Assembly (NCBI GenBank): GCA_020632885.1
Contig: JACKEQ010000003.1
Location: 558,001-622,000, forward strand
From: Alphaproteobacteria bacterium
GTDB taxonomy: Bacteria; Myxococcota_A; UBA796; GCA-2862545
Reading direction: 5' to 3'
Length of the DNA stretch: 64,000 bases
The position numbers and the translations under genes are program-made. Shown piece by piece: positions 45,801 to 53,307 of this stretch. Under the pieces are notes generated by a model. That model was given only the letters and a program-made list of their open reading frames with translations, searched no databases and was not told the origin of the DNA. Position 1 is the stretch's first letter. Each line of letters begins with the position of its first letter.

Positions 45801-45839
45801 ACCTCCCAGCCCGGCGATCCGGGGGCCTACGGGGGCTGA
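39822..45839 (+). CDS. giant modular surface lipoprotein (MopE repeats, four beta-helix domains)
   Basis: 2005 residues from a GTG coupled to the phosphatase stop; signal LVLLALLGC gives a lipoprotein. Residues 15-250 hold four MopE-type units (DCDDTTAAVRPGAVEVCNGQDDDCDG and variants). Then a cassette repeats: beta-helix (about 255-580), calcium-binding thrombospondin-3-like DPDGDGLTHAVELASGTDP (583-655), PKD-like sandwich (655-745); beta-helix 2 (745-1066), TSP3 (1077-1147), PKD (1147-1236); beta-helix 3 (1240-1510), TSP3 (1540-1615), PKD (1615-1705); beta-helix 4 (1706-1960). Each helix starts with a PxxxPDIATAL-like phrase. Likely a calcium-stabilised extracellular adhesin or polysaccharide-binding protein; no catalytic residues identified. 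Confidence 0.85.
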   Translation: MSLVLLALLGCRDGDLDGTRAGRDCHDGDPAIHPGAVEICDGIDNDCDGQIDEDVAIVAFLDRDGDGYGQSSMARRVCVLPADGATTGGDCDDTTAAVRPGAVEVCNGQDDDCDGDVDEGVTRTFFVDLDGDGVGGELEGARGCAPPDGYAAATGDCDDSDPTRSPALPEVCDGADNDCDGAVDDGLDEIRVWLDADGDGSGDPRSPGVACGAVDVWSLDRGDCDDADPLVGPAAPEVPGNPVDEDCDGYLDELEVPGAFATLEDAWAAAPDGAVVQLGPGVWQGTFDLTGRALTLAGSGCDRTTLDAAQAGTALQMDGGTVADLRITGGTGTENPGDGLRDGGALRVVRGSTVRVERACFDHNAVSGRGGAIAGLPDSSLVVVDSTFESNRATDAGGAIWADRATVTVERSTFLSNQTYTERGGAATFDGGQIVVRDSVFGFNEASRSGGALALLPDAASTTGGQILGGDVLLERNTFYANTSGSTTPAAVYASVDALAVEGTLFASNTGVGLRSALNGLSTANDGWFDHLQDTDQRWDVEGLREQPRFVDADPTSPDLRLLPDDPFVAAEIGASLDPRLLEDADRDGLPDGWARHHRIPPDEGAGSDPDGDGLTHAVELASGTDPTSPDTDGDGIEDGVELAAGGDPLDPRDRVPAADAGPDRWTLVGTPVTLDHRGYDPDRDLLVVRWEAQEVPAGSAVTGGSGREHTFVPDLPGRYTFAVTADDRRNASTDTVVVEVFEGVRVPADHPDIATALTSVPAGWAVAVAEGTWTVPRTLPGSDAVRMFGSGPGTVLVPDGRGPVVGLVGRDLALADLTVTGGLSVTGGGGVAVAQGDVLLERVDVVHNRSVTPGGGILVTGGDLVGRDLRVIGNEADQAGGIQVVGGDVDLERCAIESNRASRYGALAGLELTGLRVRDCVVAFNAGDAAVVWLAAPEGTTLSGSVQGSVLWANQGAQGVDGERVDLLALEDLVERNILTGSIFQSTAFASTGRVTVLELHDDGAQSVDDERFTTARTRPADLRPARAVRDALDNVWWGRLGSSTHDGGWVERVDPDGSRSDGPRRGQTPADARWQQDLDGDGQSDGWEVLYGLDTRNDDSLEDPDGDGLVNGVEHALGTRPDRADSDGDGVSDPADALPLDPRDHRPTAGIERSGGVTAFEDVVLTSVSTDPDGDPLTASWRFVRVPAGATVPTADPAPVLTFQPDVPGLWEIELTVTDGHSVSPPARMVVQIGPTFVLPAPLLPDLATAVANLPSGTVTRLILPPGEHLVDGVLEEDLILEGYGPTSVVRGHLEQPEGADLTLRSLTWTGGMADRGGAIACERASLVARDVRFEANLADRGGALYLEGCVADLVDVDLLDNGSTTSGGAIESRQSSSVTHTGGAYRRNASVYGGAIRTVSSPLRVTNVVMEGNAAGPAGGGVSRGGGAVTVLEHVTFFGNTARRGHAVHNEHSTAVTLRNMLAVGLGPWSEGIVTLSYCRIHDLQTGPFEGLVSPPDDLRLRVGDVAIDEGFGSDRDGSPADLGAWGGPEARDGWDLWLRDLDGDGMVDGWEVANGVDDPEDDPDHDTLDNIDEHGLGTDPHLADSDGDGVDDPSELGVGLDPTDPTDLLPAIQVHGSTLADPGEEVVWDASDTTDPRGGNITFAWTLVDAPPDSARVPGQVSDDDACRFTPDVPGRFVVRVAATTTGTATLDLELLVHGALAVPDVYPDVVTAVAAVAPGSTVRIGPGTYIGTIDPAGKDVVLEGVGGPVLDGLNAGPTIRATAGEQIVLRDLVVQGGRNLAGGCIQLGLGILDANGLTLRDCEAVRGGALAADEADVSLVASEVVDSHAFHEGGGLYVEGGSLVGSGLRLAGLTAGDHGGALSMLASQADLDHLLVVDASAPEAGGVFLAHTGIVLENATFGHLSGDPEALWTDGTGGLVVRDSLFVARTGPLFGTSEPGFTPLLEGGGYFGVDPLGEPFALDPLDPLFDFGTTSDDGDWTNDDWGETTSQPGDPGAYGG

Positions 45840-47312
45840 CTACCCTCCGAGCTCGCGCAGGAAGGCCTGGACGACGGCACGGGTCGCGGCCAGCTCGGGT
45901 ACCCCGCGCACGGACTCGGCCCAGGTCGCGAGCGGCTCGAGCAGACCCGCGAGCTCGACCTCCGGCGGCGAGAGGAGCCCGGCGAAGCGCGGATTGAGCA
46001 GGTGGCCCGACGTCGCGGTCGTGCGGCTCACGGCGTCGAGGAAGAGCTCGAACCGCCGGGCGGCCTCCGGCAGGGACGGGGCATCGACGTGCACCCACTC
46101 CAGATCGTCGCCCCAGAGCTGCTCGAAGAGAGGATCGGCGTTCAGGGTGACCACGGTGCCCAGGCGACTGCGGTCGGTCCGGGCGAGGGCGCGGCGCACG
46201 GCGTCCACGATGCGGTGGAAGTTGTCGTCGTTCAGGGAGAACCCGACGAACAGCATGTGTCGGGTGATCAGCATCGCCTGCACGATGCCGGCCAGCGCGG
46301 CGCTGCGCTCGCCGTAGCGCACGTAGTCCTCGCGTGTGAGCACGATGTCGTCCGGGCTCGTGACGCACCCGTGCATCTTCAGGAGCCAGCGGCTCGCGTC
46401 GGAGGCCGGGGCGTACGGCAGCACGGCGACGGGACGGTCTGCCGCTCGTGCTGCGCGCTCGAAGCAGTCGTCGTAGTTGGTGGTGATGAGCTCGCGGACC
46501 GGCAGGTTGGCGAGCAGAGCGTGCGCGACGGCCACCCGATCGTGGATCTGCAGGGCCTCCGAGATGGCCGCCTTGAACGTGGAGGGCTCGCCCAGCCGGC
46601 GCGCGACGAGCTGCGCGCGGTCGAGCGCGTCCATCCTGCCGAGCCGATCACGCTCGGCAGCCGTGAAGCCCGCCCGCTCGGCGAGCTGGTCGAGCAGGGC
46701 GTCCCACATGGGAAGCCCGGCACCCGCGCTGACCCCGGCACCCATGAACACCACGAGCCGCTGCTGGCTCGCGAGGAAGGCGAGATCGCGCGCACGCTCG
46801 CACAGGGCGGGCGACAGCGGGCTCGGGGCCGTGCGGGCCGCCTGCGCGGCGGCGAGGTCCTCGGCACTCCAGCACACCAGCGCGACGTCCGCGGGGTGCT
46901 CGGCCACGAAGGCCTCCAGCACGGGCAGGAGCCGCTGGAGCACGTGCCCGGCCATCCCGCGCTTCCCGCCCTGCCCCGTCGAGAGCACGGGCAGGGCGAG
47001 GAGCGGCAGGAAGCGATCGGTGGTCGGACCGGCCTCGAGCGCCGCGTGCAGGAACTCGAGGGCGATGGCTGCCACGCGGTCCATCGGCCCCCGCCGACCC
47101 GTGACGACGTTCGTGGCCCACGGGCGCGCGGGGCCGTCCCAGGGGATCGCGTACGTCGAGCGCCCCTCCGGCATGCGATCCGGGAGCATCGGCCGCACCA
47201 CCTCCCAGACGGGGTGGCGGCTCCAGGCCCGGCTGGCGTGGAACCCGATGTCCACCGGAAGGAGCCAGTGGTCACAGTGCAGCGCACGCAGGTCGGCCTG
47301 CAGGACCAGCAC
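45840..47312 (-). CDS. macro-like/SIR2 fusion protein
   Basis: 490 residues from a GTG at 47312; the frame is open further upstream into the preceding gene, so the start is uncertain. Residues 1-180 resemble a macro-type fold (VLQADLRALHCDHWLLPVD ... FLPLLALPVLSTGQGGKRG ... DVALVCWSAEDLAAAQAAR). Residues 180-430 are a SIR2-like domain: Gly191-Ala-Gly in FMGAGVSAGAGLPMWD, TTNYDDCFE, the probable catalytic His314 in KMHGC, and FVGFSLNDDN. Both folds handle NAD or ADP-ribose. SIR2-like domains of this kind occur as NAD-depleting effectors in phage defence; that role here is inference. It lies 47 bases behind a surface-protein gene on the same strand. Confidence 0.72.
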   Translation of the reverse strand: MLVLQADLRALHCDHWLLPVDIGFHASRAWSRHPVWEVVRPMLPDRMPEGRSTYAIPWDGPARPWATNVVTGRRGPMDRVAAIALEFLHAALEAGPTTDRFLPLLALPVLSTGQGGKRGMAGHVLQRLLPVLEAFVAEHPADVALVCWSAEDLAAAQAARTAPSPLSPALCERARDLAFLASQQRLVVFMGAGVSAGAGLPMWDALLDQLAERAGFTAAERDRLGRMDALDRAQLVARRLGEPSTFKAAISEALQIHDRVAVAHALLANLPVRELITTNYDDCFERAARAADRPVAVLPYAPASDASRWLLKMHGCVTSPDDIVLTREDYVRYGERSAALAGIVQAMLITRHMLFVGFSLNDDNFHRIVDAVRRALARTDRSRLGTVVTLNADPLFEQLWGDDLEWVHVDAPSLPEAARRFELFLDAVSRTTATSGHLLNPRFAGLLSPPEVELAGLLEPLATWAESVRGVPELAATRAVVQAFLRELGG

Positions 47313-47359
47313 GCTTCCGCGTGGGGCCGGCAGGCCGACAGGGAGTTCGGTAGTGGAGC

Positions 47360-50110
47360 TCAGCGCCGGCGGCCGGCCATCGCCACCAGGCCCAGCATCA
47401 GGCCCGCGAAGCCCGCGCTGCTGCCACCCACGGTGCTGCAGCCCTTGTTGAGGCAGTCGCCCACCGTGGCGTCCGCGTCGTTGCAGTCGTCGCTGTTGGT
47501 GGTGTAGCCGGGGCCCGCGTCGCCACCGCACAGGTAGTACGGAGCCGCGGGGTTGCCGAAGCCGTCACCGTCCTGGTCGGCGTAGAAGACGTTGGCATCG
47601 GAGTCGCGGTCCGCCTCGTCGATCTGACCGTCGCAGTCCTCGTCCACGCTCGTGCCGCAGAGCTCGGTGCCGCCAGTGCGGATGTCCGCGATGGTGTCGT
47701 TGCAGTCGGTGTTCGTGCTCGCGTAGCCGTCGGGCGGCGTCGGGCTGCAGGAGGCGTAGGGGTCGGTGTCCATCGCGCCGTCGCCGTCGCCGTCGGCGTC
47801 CACCCAGTACGAGTTCGCCGTGGCGTCCGGATCCGCCGCGTCGATGAGACCGTCGCAGTCGTCGTCGACGTCGTTGCCACAGCGCTCGGGTGCACCGGGG
47901 CTCCGGAGCGGCGTGGTGTCGGCGCAGTCCCCCCCCTGGTTGACCCAGCCGGGGTTGGGCGGGGCGCAGGCGCGCATGCCACCGGCAGCGCCGTACCCGT
48001 CGCCGTCGAGGTCCTCGAACCACTGCGTGAACGTGAGGTTCTCGTCGATGACCCGGTCGCAGTTGTTGTCCTTGTCGTCGCAGAGCTCGACCGCACCCGG
48101 GTAGGTGTTGGGGTCGGCGTCGTCGCAGTCCGTGTTGAGCGCGATGCCGTCGGTGGCCGCCACCATGCCGATCTGCGTGTCGCAGCTGTAGAGCGGTGCG
48201 GCCTGGGCGTCACCCAGCCCGTCGCCGTCGGCGTCCGGGTACCACACGCTCTGGATGCCGTCGTCGACGAGGCCGTTGCAGTCGTTGTCCGCGAAGTCGC
48301 AGATCTCCTGCACGCCGGGGTTGATGTCGGCGTCGTTGTCGTCGCAGTCGAAGATGTTGGCGAACCCGTCGAGGTCGGAGTCCTTGATCCACAAGCCGTG
48401 ACGACCGCCGAAGGCGCCGATGTCACACGTGTCGCCCGTGAGCGCGACGTCGGTGACGAAGTCCTGCGGGATGGACGTGTCGGCCCAGTCCTCACACGAC
48501 GTGGGCACGCCGTTCACGACCGGTCCACCGCCCGCGTCGATCACCGGCGAGGTGTAGAGCGGGTAGAACGCCTCGGGCACGCAGTCGTACTCGCCGAGGC
48601 CGAGGTAGGACAGCTCGGGGTCGACGTTCAGCACGTTCGACGGGTGCACGGCCAGCTGCGCCGCGTCGCCCGTGAGGTGGGACTGCGGGTTGGCGCCGTC
48701 GTCGTTCTCGAAGAACAGGTTGTTGTAGAAGACCAGGGGGTCGCCCAGCACGAAGCCGTTCGTGGAGAACGGGACGTACTCCTGGAAGACGCCGCCACCG
48801 AAGATGGAGTTGGACACCACGTTGTTGCGGAACTCGGCGTTGACACCGAAGAACGACGCCGCGCCACCACCGCCGTAGGAGTAGATGTAGCGCGGGGTGA
48901 TCCACTCCGGGGTCTTGCCGGCCTCGTTGCCGACGAAGGTGTTGTGGATCACGGTGATGTCGGGCTGGACGACGTTGTCCTCGGTGTTGGTGAGGAAGAG
49001 ACCGCCGCCGTACTGGAGCCCGCCGTTCTCGGCGAACACGCTGCCCTCGATCGTGATGGTGGGCACGGAGTCGACGAAGACGCCGCCACCCCGGCCGGCC
49101 CAGGAGCCACAGACGATGTTGTTGCGGAAAAGCAGCTCACCGCCCGTGGCGCTGGGGTTGTTCCGGTAGTAGCTCGTGGAGTCCACGCGGAGCGCACCGC
49201 CCTCCTGGACGGCGTCCAGGTTGGCCGGGTTCTGGCGATCGAACTCGTTGCGCATGAACTCGAGGTCCACCTGGTCCTTCAGGTCGAGACCGCCCGCGCC
49301 GAGGTAGCCCAGGTTGAGGATGAACCGCGCGCGGGTGACGCGGGTGTCCATCCCGGCCCAGTTGTTGCTCACCGCGCCGCCGAGGAGCGCGTCGTTGCGC
49401 TCGAAGCGGGAGTGCGAGATGTCGAGACCCCAGGGCTGCGCGGCCGAGGGCTGGGTGCCGGTGACGCGGATGGCGCCGCCATCCTGGTAGGCGCTGTTGA
49501 ACTCGAAGTCCGTGTTGTCGATCACGACGAACGCGTCGATCGCGTAGATGGCGCCGCCCGAGCCGGGGTAGAAGCCGTCCGCCTCGGCGTCGAGGCAGGT
49601 GAAGAGGCTGTCCTGGACGGTGAGCGTGCCGCGGGTGGCGCTGCCCTCGCTGTCCATCACGATGCCGCGGACGCTACCGCCGTAGAGCGCACACTCGGGC
49701 GTGTAGGACTCTCCGGGGCGGGTGGCCGGCTCGTCGGGATCCTCGGTGCCGGGATCGCCGGGGTTCGGGCCATCGAAGTGGATGTTGCGGATGTCGACGT
49801 TCACACCACCCAGGAAGGTGAGGAGCGTGAAGGAGCCAGGGACCGCCTGCGCCTGGAGGCGGAGCTTCGCGGAGTCGTTGATCGGCTGGATCACGAGGTC
49901 CGGCGGGTTGGCCTGGCAGGACGCCGCGGGGTTCGGGTAGACGCCGACCTCGGACGGGTCGAGCTCGAGGACCGAGGGGAGCTCGATGGAGAACGATGGC
50001 GCCGTGGAGGCGCACGCCTGATCGAGCACCTGCTGGAGCTGTGCGGGCGTGTTGACAGGGACGGCGTAGGCGGCGGGCAGCGCCAGCAGCGCCACGATCG
50101 AGGGGATCAT
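47360..50110 (-). CDS. beta-helix/MopE-repeat surface protein with MYXO-CTERM-like tail
   Basis: 916 residues. Signal peptide MIPSIVALLALPAAYA with a predicted cut after AYA. Residues about 20-560 are a right-handed beta-helix (repeated NDFEFNSAYQDGGAIRV, NIVCGSWAGRGGGVFV, NTFVGNEAGK phrases). Residues about 570-885 carry four MopE-type units plus one partial one (DCDDADPNTYPGAVELCDDKDNNCDR). The C-terminus, GC-STVGGSSAGFAGLMLGLVAMAG-RRR, is a Cys, hydrophobic span and Arg cluster as in MYXO-CTERM sorting tails. It should be exported and retained at the cell surface. Function beyond that is unknown. Confidence 0.85.
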   Translation of the reverse strand: MIPSIVALLALPAAYAVPVNTPAQLQQVLDQACASTAPSFSIELPSVLELDPSEVGVYPNPAASCQANPPDLVIQPINDSAKLRLQAQAVPGSFTLLTFLGGVNVDIRNIHFDGPNPGDPGTEDPDEPATRPGESYTPECALYGGSVRGIVMDSEGSATRGTLTVQDSLFTCLDAEADGFYPGSGGAIYAIDAFVVIDNTDFEFNSAYQDGGAIRVTGTQPSAAQPWGLDISHSRFERNDALLGGAVSNNWAGMDTRVTRARFILNLGYLGAGGLDLKDQVDLEFMRNEFDRQNPANLDAVQEGGALRVDSTSYYRNNPSATGGELLFRNNIVCGSWAGRGGGVFVDSVPTITIEGSVFAENGGLQYGGGLFLTNTEDNVVQPDITVIHNTFVGNEAGKTPEWITPRYIYSYGGGGAASFFGVNAEFRNNVVSNSIFGGGVFQEYVPFSTNGFVLGDPLVFYNNLFFENDDGANPQSHLTGDAAQLAVHPSNVLNVDPELSYLGLGEYDCVPEAFYPLYTSPVIDAGGGPVVNGVPTSCEDWADTSIPQDFVTDVALTGDTCDIGAFGGRHGLWIKDSDLDGFANIFDCDDNDADINPGVQEICDFADNDCNGLVDDGIQSVWYPDADGDGLGDAQAAPLYSCDTQIGMVAATDGIALNTDCDDADPNTYPGAVELCDDKDNNCDRVIDENLTFTQWFEDLDGDGYGAAGGMRACAPPNPGWVNQGGDCADTTPLRSPGAPERCGNDVDDDCDGLIDAADPDATANSYWVDADGDGDGAMDTDPYASCSPTPPDGYASTNTDCNDTIADIRTGGTELCGTSVDEDCDGQIDEADRDSDANVFYADQDGDGFGNPAAPYYLCGGDAGPGYTTNSDDCNDADATVGDCLNKGCSTVGGSSAGFAGLMLGLVAMAGRRR

Positions 50111-50168
50111 GAAGGGACTCCTCCGGCTGGGTCCAACAGGGTCACAGTGCCCGAAACGAACCGGGGTG

Positions 50169-50981
50169 TCAACGCGCCTGGACTGTCGCCCAGGCCCGTC
50201 TCGCGACCTCCAGACGGCGGGCGCGGGCTCCGGCCGCCACGTCCAGGATCCTGGAGTCTGCAGCCCAACTCACAGCGAGTGGTGCGGAAGCGGGCCCCTC
50301 GGCCACGATCCCCTGGCGGACGCCCGCGAGCGCGAGCACCACGCCGGGGTCGTCCGGGTCGAGGCGGGCGAGCGCGCACAGGACGGCCACCCGGGCGAGC
50401 CAGGCCTCTCCCTCGTGCGAGCGCGCCGCGCAGACCGCGAGCAGCACGGTGAGGTCCTCCACTCCACGGAAGGGCCGGACGTACCTCGCCCAGGCGTCCT
50501 CGTGCTCCGACTCCGCGGCGACGTCGGTCAACGTGAGCCGACCGTGCGGCACGTCCGCCAGGAACCTCGATGGAATCGGAGTGTAATCGCAACCGGGATC
50601 GGCGGCGGCCACCGTGGCGACCCGGAGGTCCACCCGCTCGCCCACCGCGCCGGCGCGCACGACGACATGGTAGCGGTCGACGTCCGCGAGCACGAACAGC
50701 TTCTCGCCGCTGACGCGTCCCTGTGCCACGGTCGCAGCGAGGGCGCGCGGGTGCTGGCCCCCGGCTTCCGTCACGAGGAGCGCCGCTGGAGGCCCGTCGC
50801 CGAACAGGAGCGCGATGGCTCCCTGGTAGCCCGCGTAGAACAGCTCCCCGACGGTCTGGGCGCCATGGGCGGCCGCCACCACGGCCTCGACGGGATCGGC
50901 GTGCAGCGCCCTGGCCTCCTCCCAGCGGGTCCGCGGGCCGCGCGTGGACGAAGGGACCTGTGCGAGCTGCTCGAGGAACAT
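50169..50981 (-). CDS. acyl-CoA-dehydrogenase-like protein
   Basis: 270 residues from the ATG at 50981, only 23 bases from the divergent start at 51005; GGATAC (minus strand) lies at 50992-50997. The sequence follows the ACAD order in reduced form: a helical start (GELFYAGYQGAIALLFG), a middle beta domain with LLVTEAGGQHPRALAATVAQGRVSGEKLFVLADVDRYHVVV like the TE..G....T....G..G.K motif, and a helical end. It is shorter than standard ACADs (about 380 aa) and the catalytic Glu is not identifiable, so it may be degenerate or have a different role. The family call is tentative. Confidence 0.5.
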   Translation of the reverse strand: MFLEQLAQVPSSTRGPRTRWEEARALHADPVEAVVAAAHGAQTVGELFYAGYQGAIALLFGDGPPAALLVTEAGGQHPRALAATVAQGRVSGEKLFVLADVDRYHVVVRAGAVGERVDLRVATVAAADPGCDYTPIPSRFLADVPHGRLTLTDVAAESEHEDAWARYVRPFRGVEDLTVLLAVCAARSHEGEAWLARVAVLCALARLDPDDPGVVLALAGVRQGIVAEGPASAPLAVSWAADSRILDVAAGARARRLEVARRAWATVQAR

Positions 50982-51004
50982 GGGGCCGGGTGTATCCTGC
51001 CGCC

Positions 51005-51871
51005 ATGGAGACCGGACGACGCATCGAGGAGGCCCTGACCGCCGCGCGGCGGGCTCGACGGCTCGGCGGGGACGAGCTCGGGGCCCTCGAGGTGGCCTGG
51101 GACGTCGCCGTGGCGCTCGGCCCGGACGCTCCCCTCGCCCACCGGGTCGCGTGGAAGCGTGCGAAGGCGTTCGCGCGCGCGGGCCTCGATCCCCTGCCGT
51201 GCCTCGAGCCGCTCGCGGAGACGGGCCTGTTCGCCCACTACCCCCGCGCCGTCGCGGGGGCGGAGTCCATCGCCCGCGCCCATCAGGACACCCGTGGGTA
51301 CGGCCATCCGCCGATCCGCCGGCTGTGGCTCGCCCTCGCCGACCATCAGCGCGAGCTCGGGCACACGGCCGGGTGGGCCCACGCGCTGCTGCAGCTCGCG
51401 TGGGACGCGGCGTGCACCGGCGACCTCGCGGAGCTCGATCGTCTCGTGGCCGAGGTGGAGCGGGCGGACGCCGCCGAGGTCTCGGTGGATGCGCACCACA
51501 CGGCCCTCCGCGCGGCGAGCTGGACCGGCGACGCCGACCGGGCGGGCGAAGCCACCGAGGCCCTCCTCCACGCCTTCGAGGACCGGGGGGCCGCACCCAC
51601 CCCCGTGGTGCAGGAAGCCCTGCTCGAGGCTGCCGTGCTCTTCGGGGGCGCCCATCCGCCGGCATGGCGCGCCGAGACCCCCTACCGGTCGGCCTTCCAG
51701 CGCGGTCTCCGCGAGGGCGGAGGCGCGCTGGCGGAGGCGATGGAGCTCGGTCGCGCGGAGGGCCCCGAGTGGGCGCTCGCCCCCTGGTCCGTCTCGAGGG
51801 CGATCGGGGTCGGGCTGCCCGGCGGTGAAGCGCTCATCGAGAGCTCGGGCTGCTGGGCCTTCAGGCGGTGA
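51005..51871 (+). CDS. hypothetical helical protein
   Basis: 288 residues, almost entirely predicted helix with Ala, Glu and Arg rich TPR-like spacing (EALTAARRARRLGGDELGALEVAWDVAVALG, GWAHALLQLAWDAACTGDLAELDRLVAEVERADA). No signal peptide, no catalytic motif. It is divergent from the ACAD-like gene with only 23 bases between starts and overlaps the convergent membrane protein gene by 11 bases. No family is recognised. Confidence 0.55.
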   Translation: METGRRIEEALTAARRARRLGGDELGALEVAWDVAVALGPDAPLAHRVAWKRAKAFARAGLDPLPCLEPLAETGLFAHYPRAVAGAESIARAHQDTRGYGHPPIRRLWLALADHQRELGHTAGWAHALLQLAWDAACTGDLAELDRLVAEVERADAAEVSVDAHHTALRAASWTGDADRAGEATEALLHAFEDRGAAPTPVVQEALLEAAVLFGGAHPPAWRAETPYRSAFQRGLREGGGALAEAMELGRAEGPEWALAPWSVSRAIGVGLPGGEALIESSGCWAFRR

Positions 51872-52577
51872 GGGCCGCGGTGCCGTGCACGGAGCGCCGG
51901 TAGGCGTACACGCCCCAGCCCATGGTCACCGACGGAGCGAGGAGCGGGCCGACGATCGGGATGTACTGGAGGATGAACAGCATCGCGAACAGCAGACCGG
52001 CGAACGCCAGGTGCCACGGGATGTCCTCCTTCACGTGGCCGATCGACCAGAGGATGGCGGTCACGGGCCCCTCGCCCTCGAGCACCACGCGGAACCACGC
52101 GAAGGTCGTGAAGAAGATGAACACGAGGGCCGGCAGGTAGCAGAACGGCATGAGCACGACGACGGCCAGCATGTTCAGCAGGACGTAGCCGTAGACCTTC
52201 GGCAGATCCTGCGTGGCGGTGGCGAAGGGCGAGCTGATCGTGAGCTCCGGCCCCCCTTCGAGGTGGTCGACGAGCGCGCGCGTGAGCGACGCCTGCATGG
52301 GCGTGAGCACGCCGAGGTTCGCGACGATCATGATGCTGATCCCCAGGAACGCGCCCCCGAGCATGCCCAGGGACATCAGGTCCTCGTCCCCCGCGGAGAT
52401 GCCGACCACCATCCCGCCGATCATGGCCGCGTACATGAAGACGACGGACGCGATCGTGAGCCCGAGCTGGATCCCGCCCAGGGCCACGCCCCCGACGAAC
52501 CAGGTGCCGAACCGCGCCTGGAAGTCACGACCGAGCTCCTGGAGCAGGTCGAGCACCTCCGGTTTCTCCGATGCCAT
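51861..52577 (-). CDS. multi-pass membrane protein
   Basis: 238 residues from the ATG at 52577 with ribosome site GAGGAGGG. Five hydrophobic spans: around residues 25-50 (GGVALGGIQLGLTIASVVFM), 72-96, 128-165 (a double span ending IFFTTFAWF), 188-208 (AFAGLLFAMLFILQYIPIVG) and the end. The plan resembles DUF975-like/BPSS1780-like integral proteins of unknown role. It is divergent from the lipoprotein at 52645. Confidence 0.6.
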   Translation of the reverse strand: MASEKPEVLDLLQELGRDFQARFGTWFVGGVALGGIQLGLTIASVVFMYAAMIGGMVVGISAGDEDLMSLGMLGGAFLGISIMIVANLGVLTPMQASLTRALVDHLEGGPELTISSPFATATQDLPKVYGYVLLNMLAVVVLMPFCYLPALVFIFFTTFAWFRVVLEGEGPVTAILWSIGHVKEDIPWHLAFAGLLFAMLFILQYIPIVGPLLAPSVTMGWGVYAYRRSVHGTAALTA

Positions 52578-52644
52578 CGCACCCTCCTCGTCGCGCTCGC
52601 GAATGGCGCGCTCCCGAGGTAGTCTGGCGACGAGAGGAGGTCGA

Positions 52645-53223
52645 ATGCGGTGGTTCTGGTTCCTGGTCGCGGTGGTCACGATGGCGTGCAAGAACGTGCC
52701 CGCCCCCGATCCCCTCAACCCCGACGTCCCGGCCGAGGTCCCGGACTGGATCGCCGGTGAGGTCGCGGGTCAAGAGGAAGCCTGTGCCACCGCCCCCTAC
52801 TGGGACGAGGCCAACATCGCGACGAACTTCTTCGCCGGGAACTACGCGTTCGACGGCGAAGGCGTGCTCGGGCAGGAGTTCTGGCTGCTCTACCCCAACG
52901 CGAACCTCACGGCGAACACGGGCTTCCAGCCCTGCCAGGTCGTGTGGGACGTCGTGGGCGTGATCGGCGACCCCGTGCAGGCGGGCAGCTACAGTCTGTC
53001 GATCTCCGCGACGGTCGACGAAGACCAGACCGACTGTGTCGAGGATGTCAACAGCAACCCCGTCTACGCTGGCGATGAGCAGTTCAGCGTGACCTACGAC
53101 GTGTTCGACGCCAACGGGAGCGTCACCGTCGTGTTCGGGAACAGTGGCAACCCAGTCGGGATTGGCGAGTCGACCAATCGCGGCATCTCCTGGCTGTCCG
53201 ACTACGACTGCAAGTACTTCTAG
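52645..53223 (+). CDS. hypothetical lipoprotein
   Basis: 192 residues. Signal MRWFWFLVAVVTMAC with the lipid Cys at 15, ribosome site GAGGAGG. A Pro/Asp linker leads to a beta-rich domain with four further cysteines (EEACATAPYWDE, FQPCQVVWDVVG, TDCVEDVNSN, YDCKYF), probably disulphide-paired. No family is recognised. A strong hairpin follows the stop. Confidence 0.65.
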   Translation: MRWFWFLVAVVTMACKNVPAPDPLNPDVPAEVPDWIAGEVAGQEEACATAPYWDEANIATNFFAGNYAFDGEGVLGQEFWLLYPNANLTANTGFQPCQVVWDVVGVIGDPVQAGSYSLSISATVDEDQTDCVEDVNSNPVYAGDEQFSVTYDVFDANGSVTVVFGNSGNPVGIGESTNRGISWLSDYDCKYF

Positions 53224-53243
53224 GCTGCCGATCGTCGACGCAA

Positions 53244-53275
53244 GAGGCGGTGGGCTCGGGGAGCCGCACCGCCTC
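53244..53275. terminator. bidirectional hairpin terminator between convergent genes
   Basis: The stem GAGGCGGTG (53244-53252) pairs perfectly with CACCGCCTC (53267-53275), and GGCTC (53253-53257) pairs with GAGCC (53261-53265) inside it, leaving a GGG loop. It lies between the stops of the lipoprotein at 53223 and the propeller gene at 53308. The U-run is weak (GTTCG), as is usual in GC-rich genomes. Confidence 0.6.
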
Positions 53276-53307
53276 GTTCGCTCAGGCAGGCCCCGGAGGG
53301 CTCGGCG

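Noticed and set aside
45840..47531. Longer version of the SIR2 gene starting at 47531
   Set aside because: The extra N-terminal residues are antiparallel in composition to the MopE repeats of the preceding gene read out of frame (Arg/Gln/Gly-rich) and no ribosome site precedes that start.
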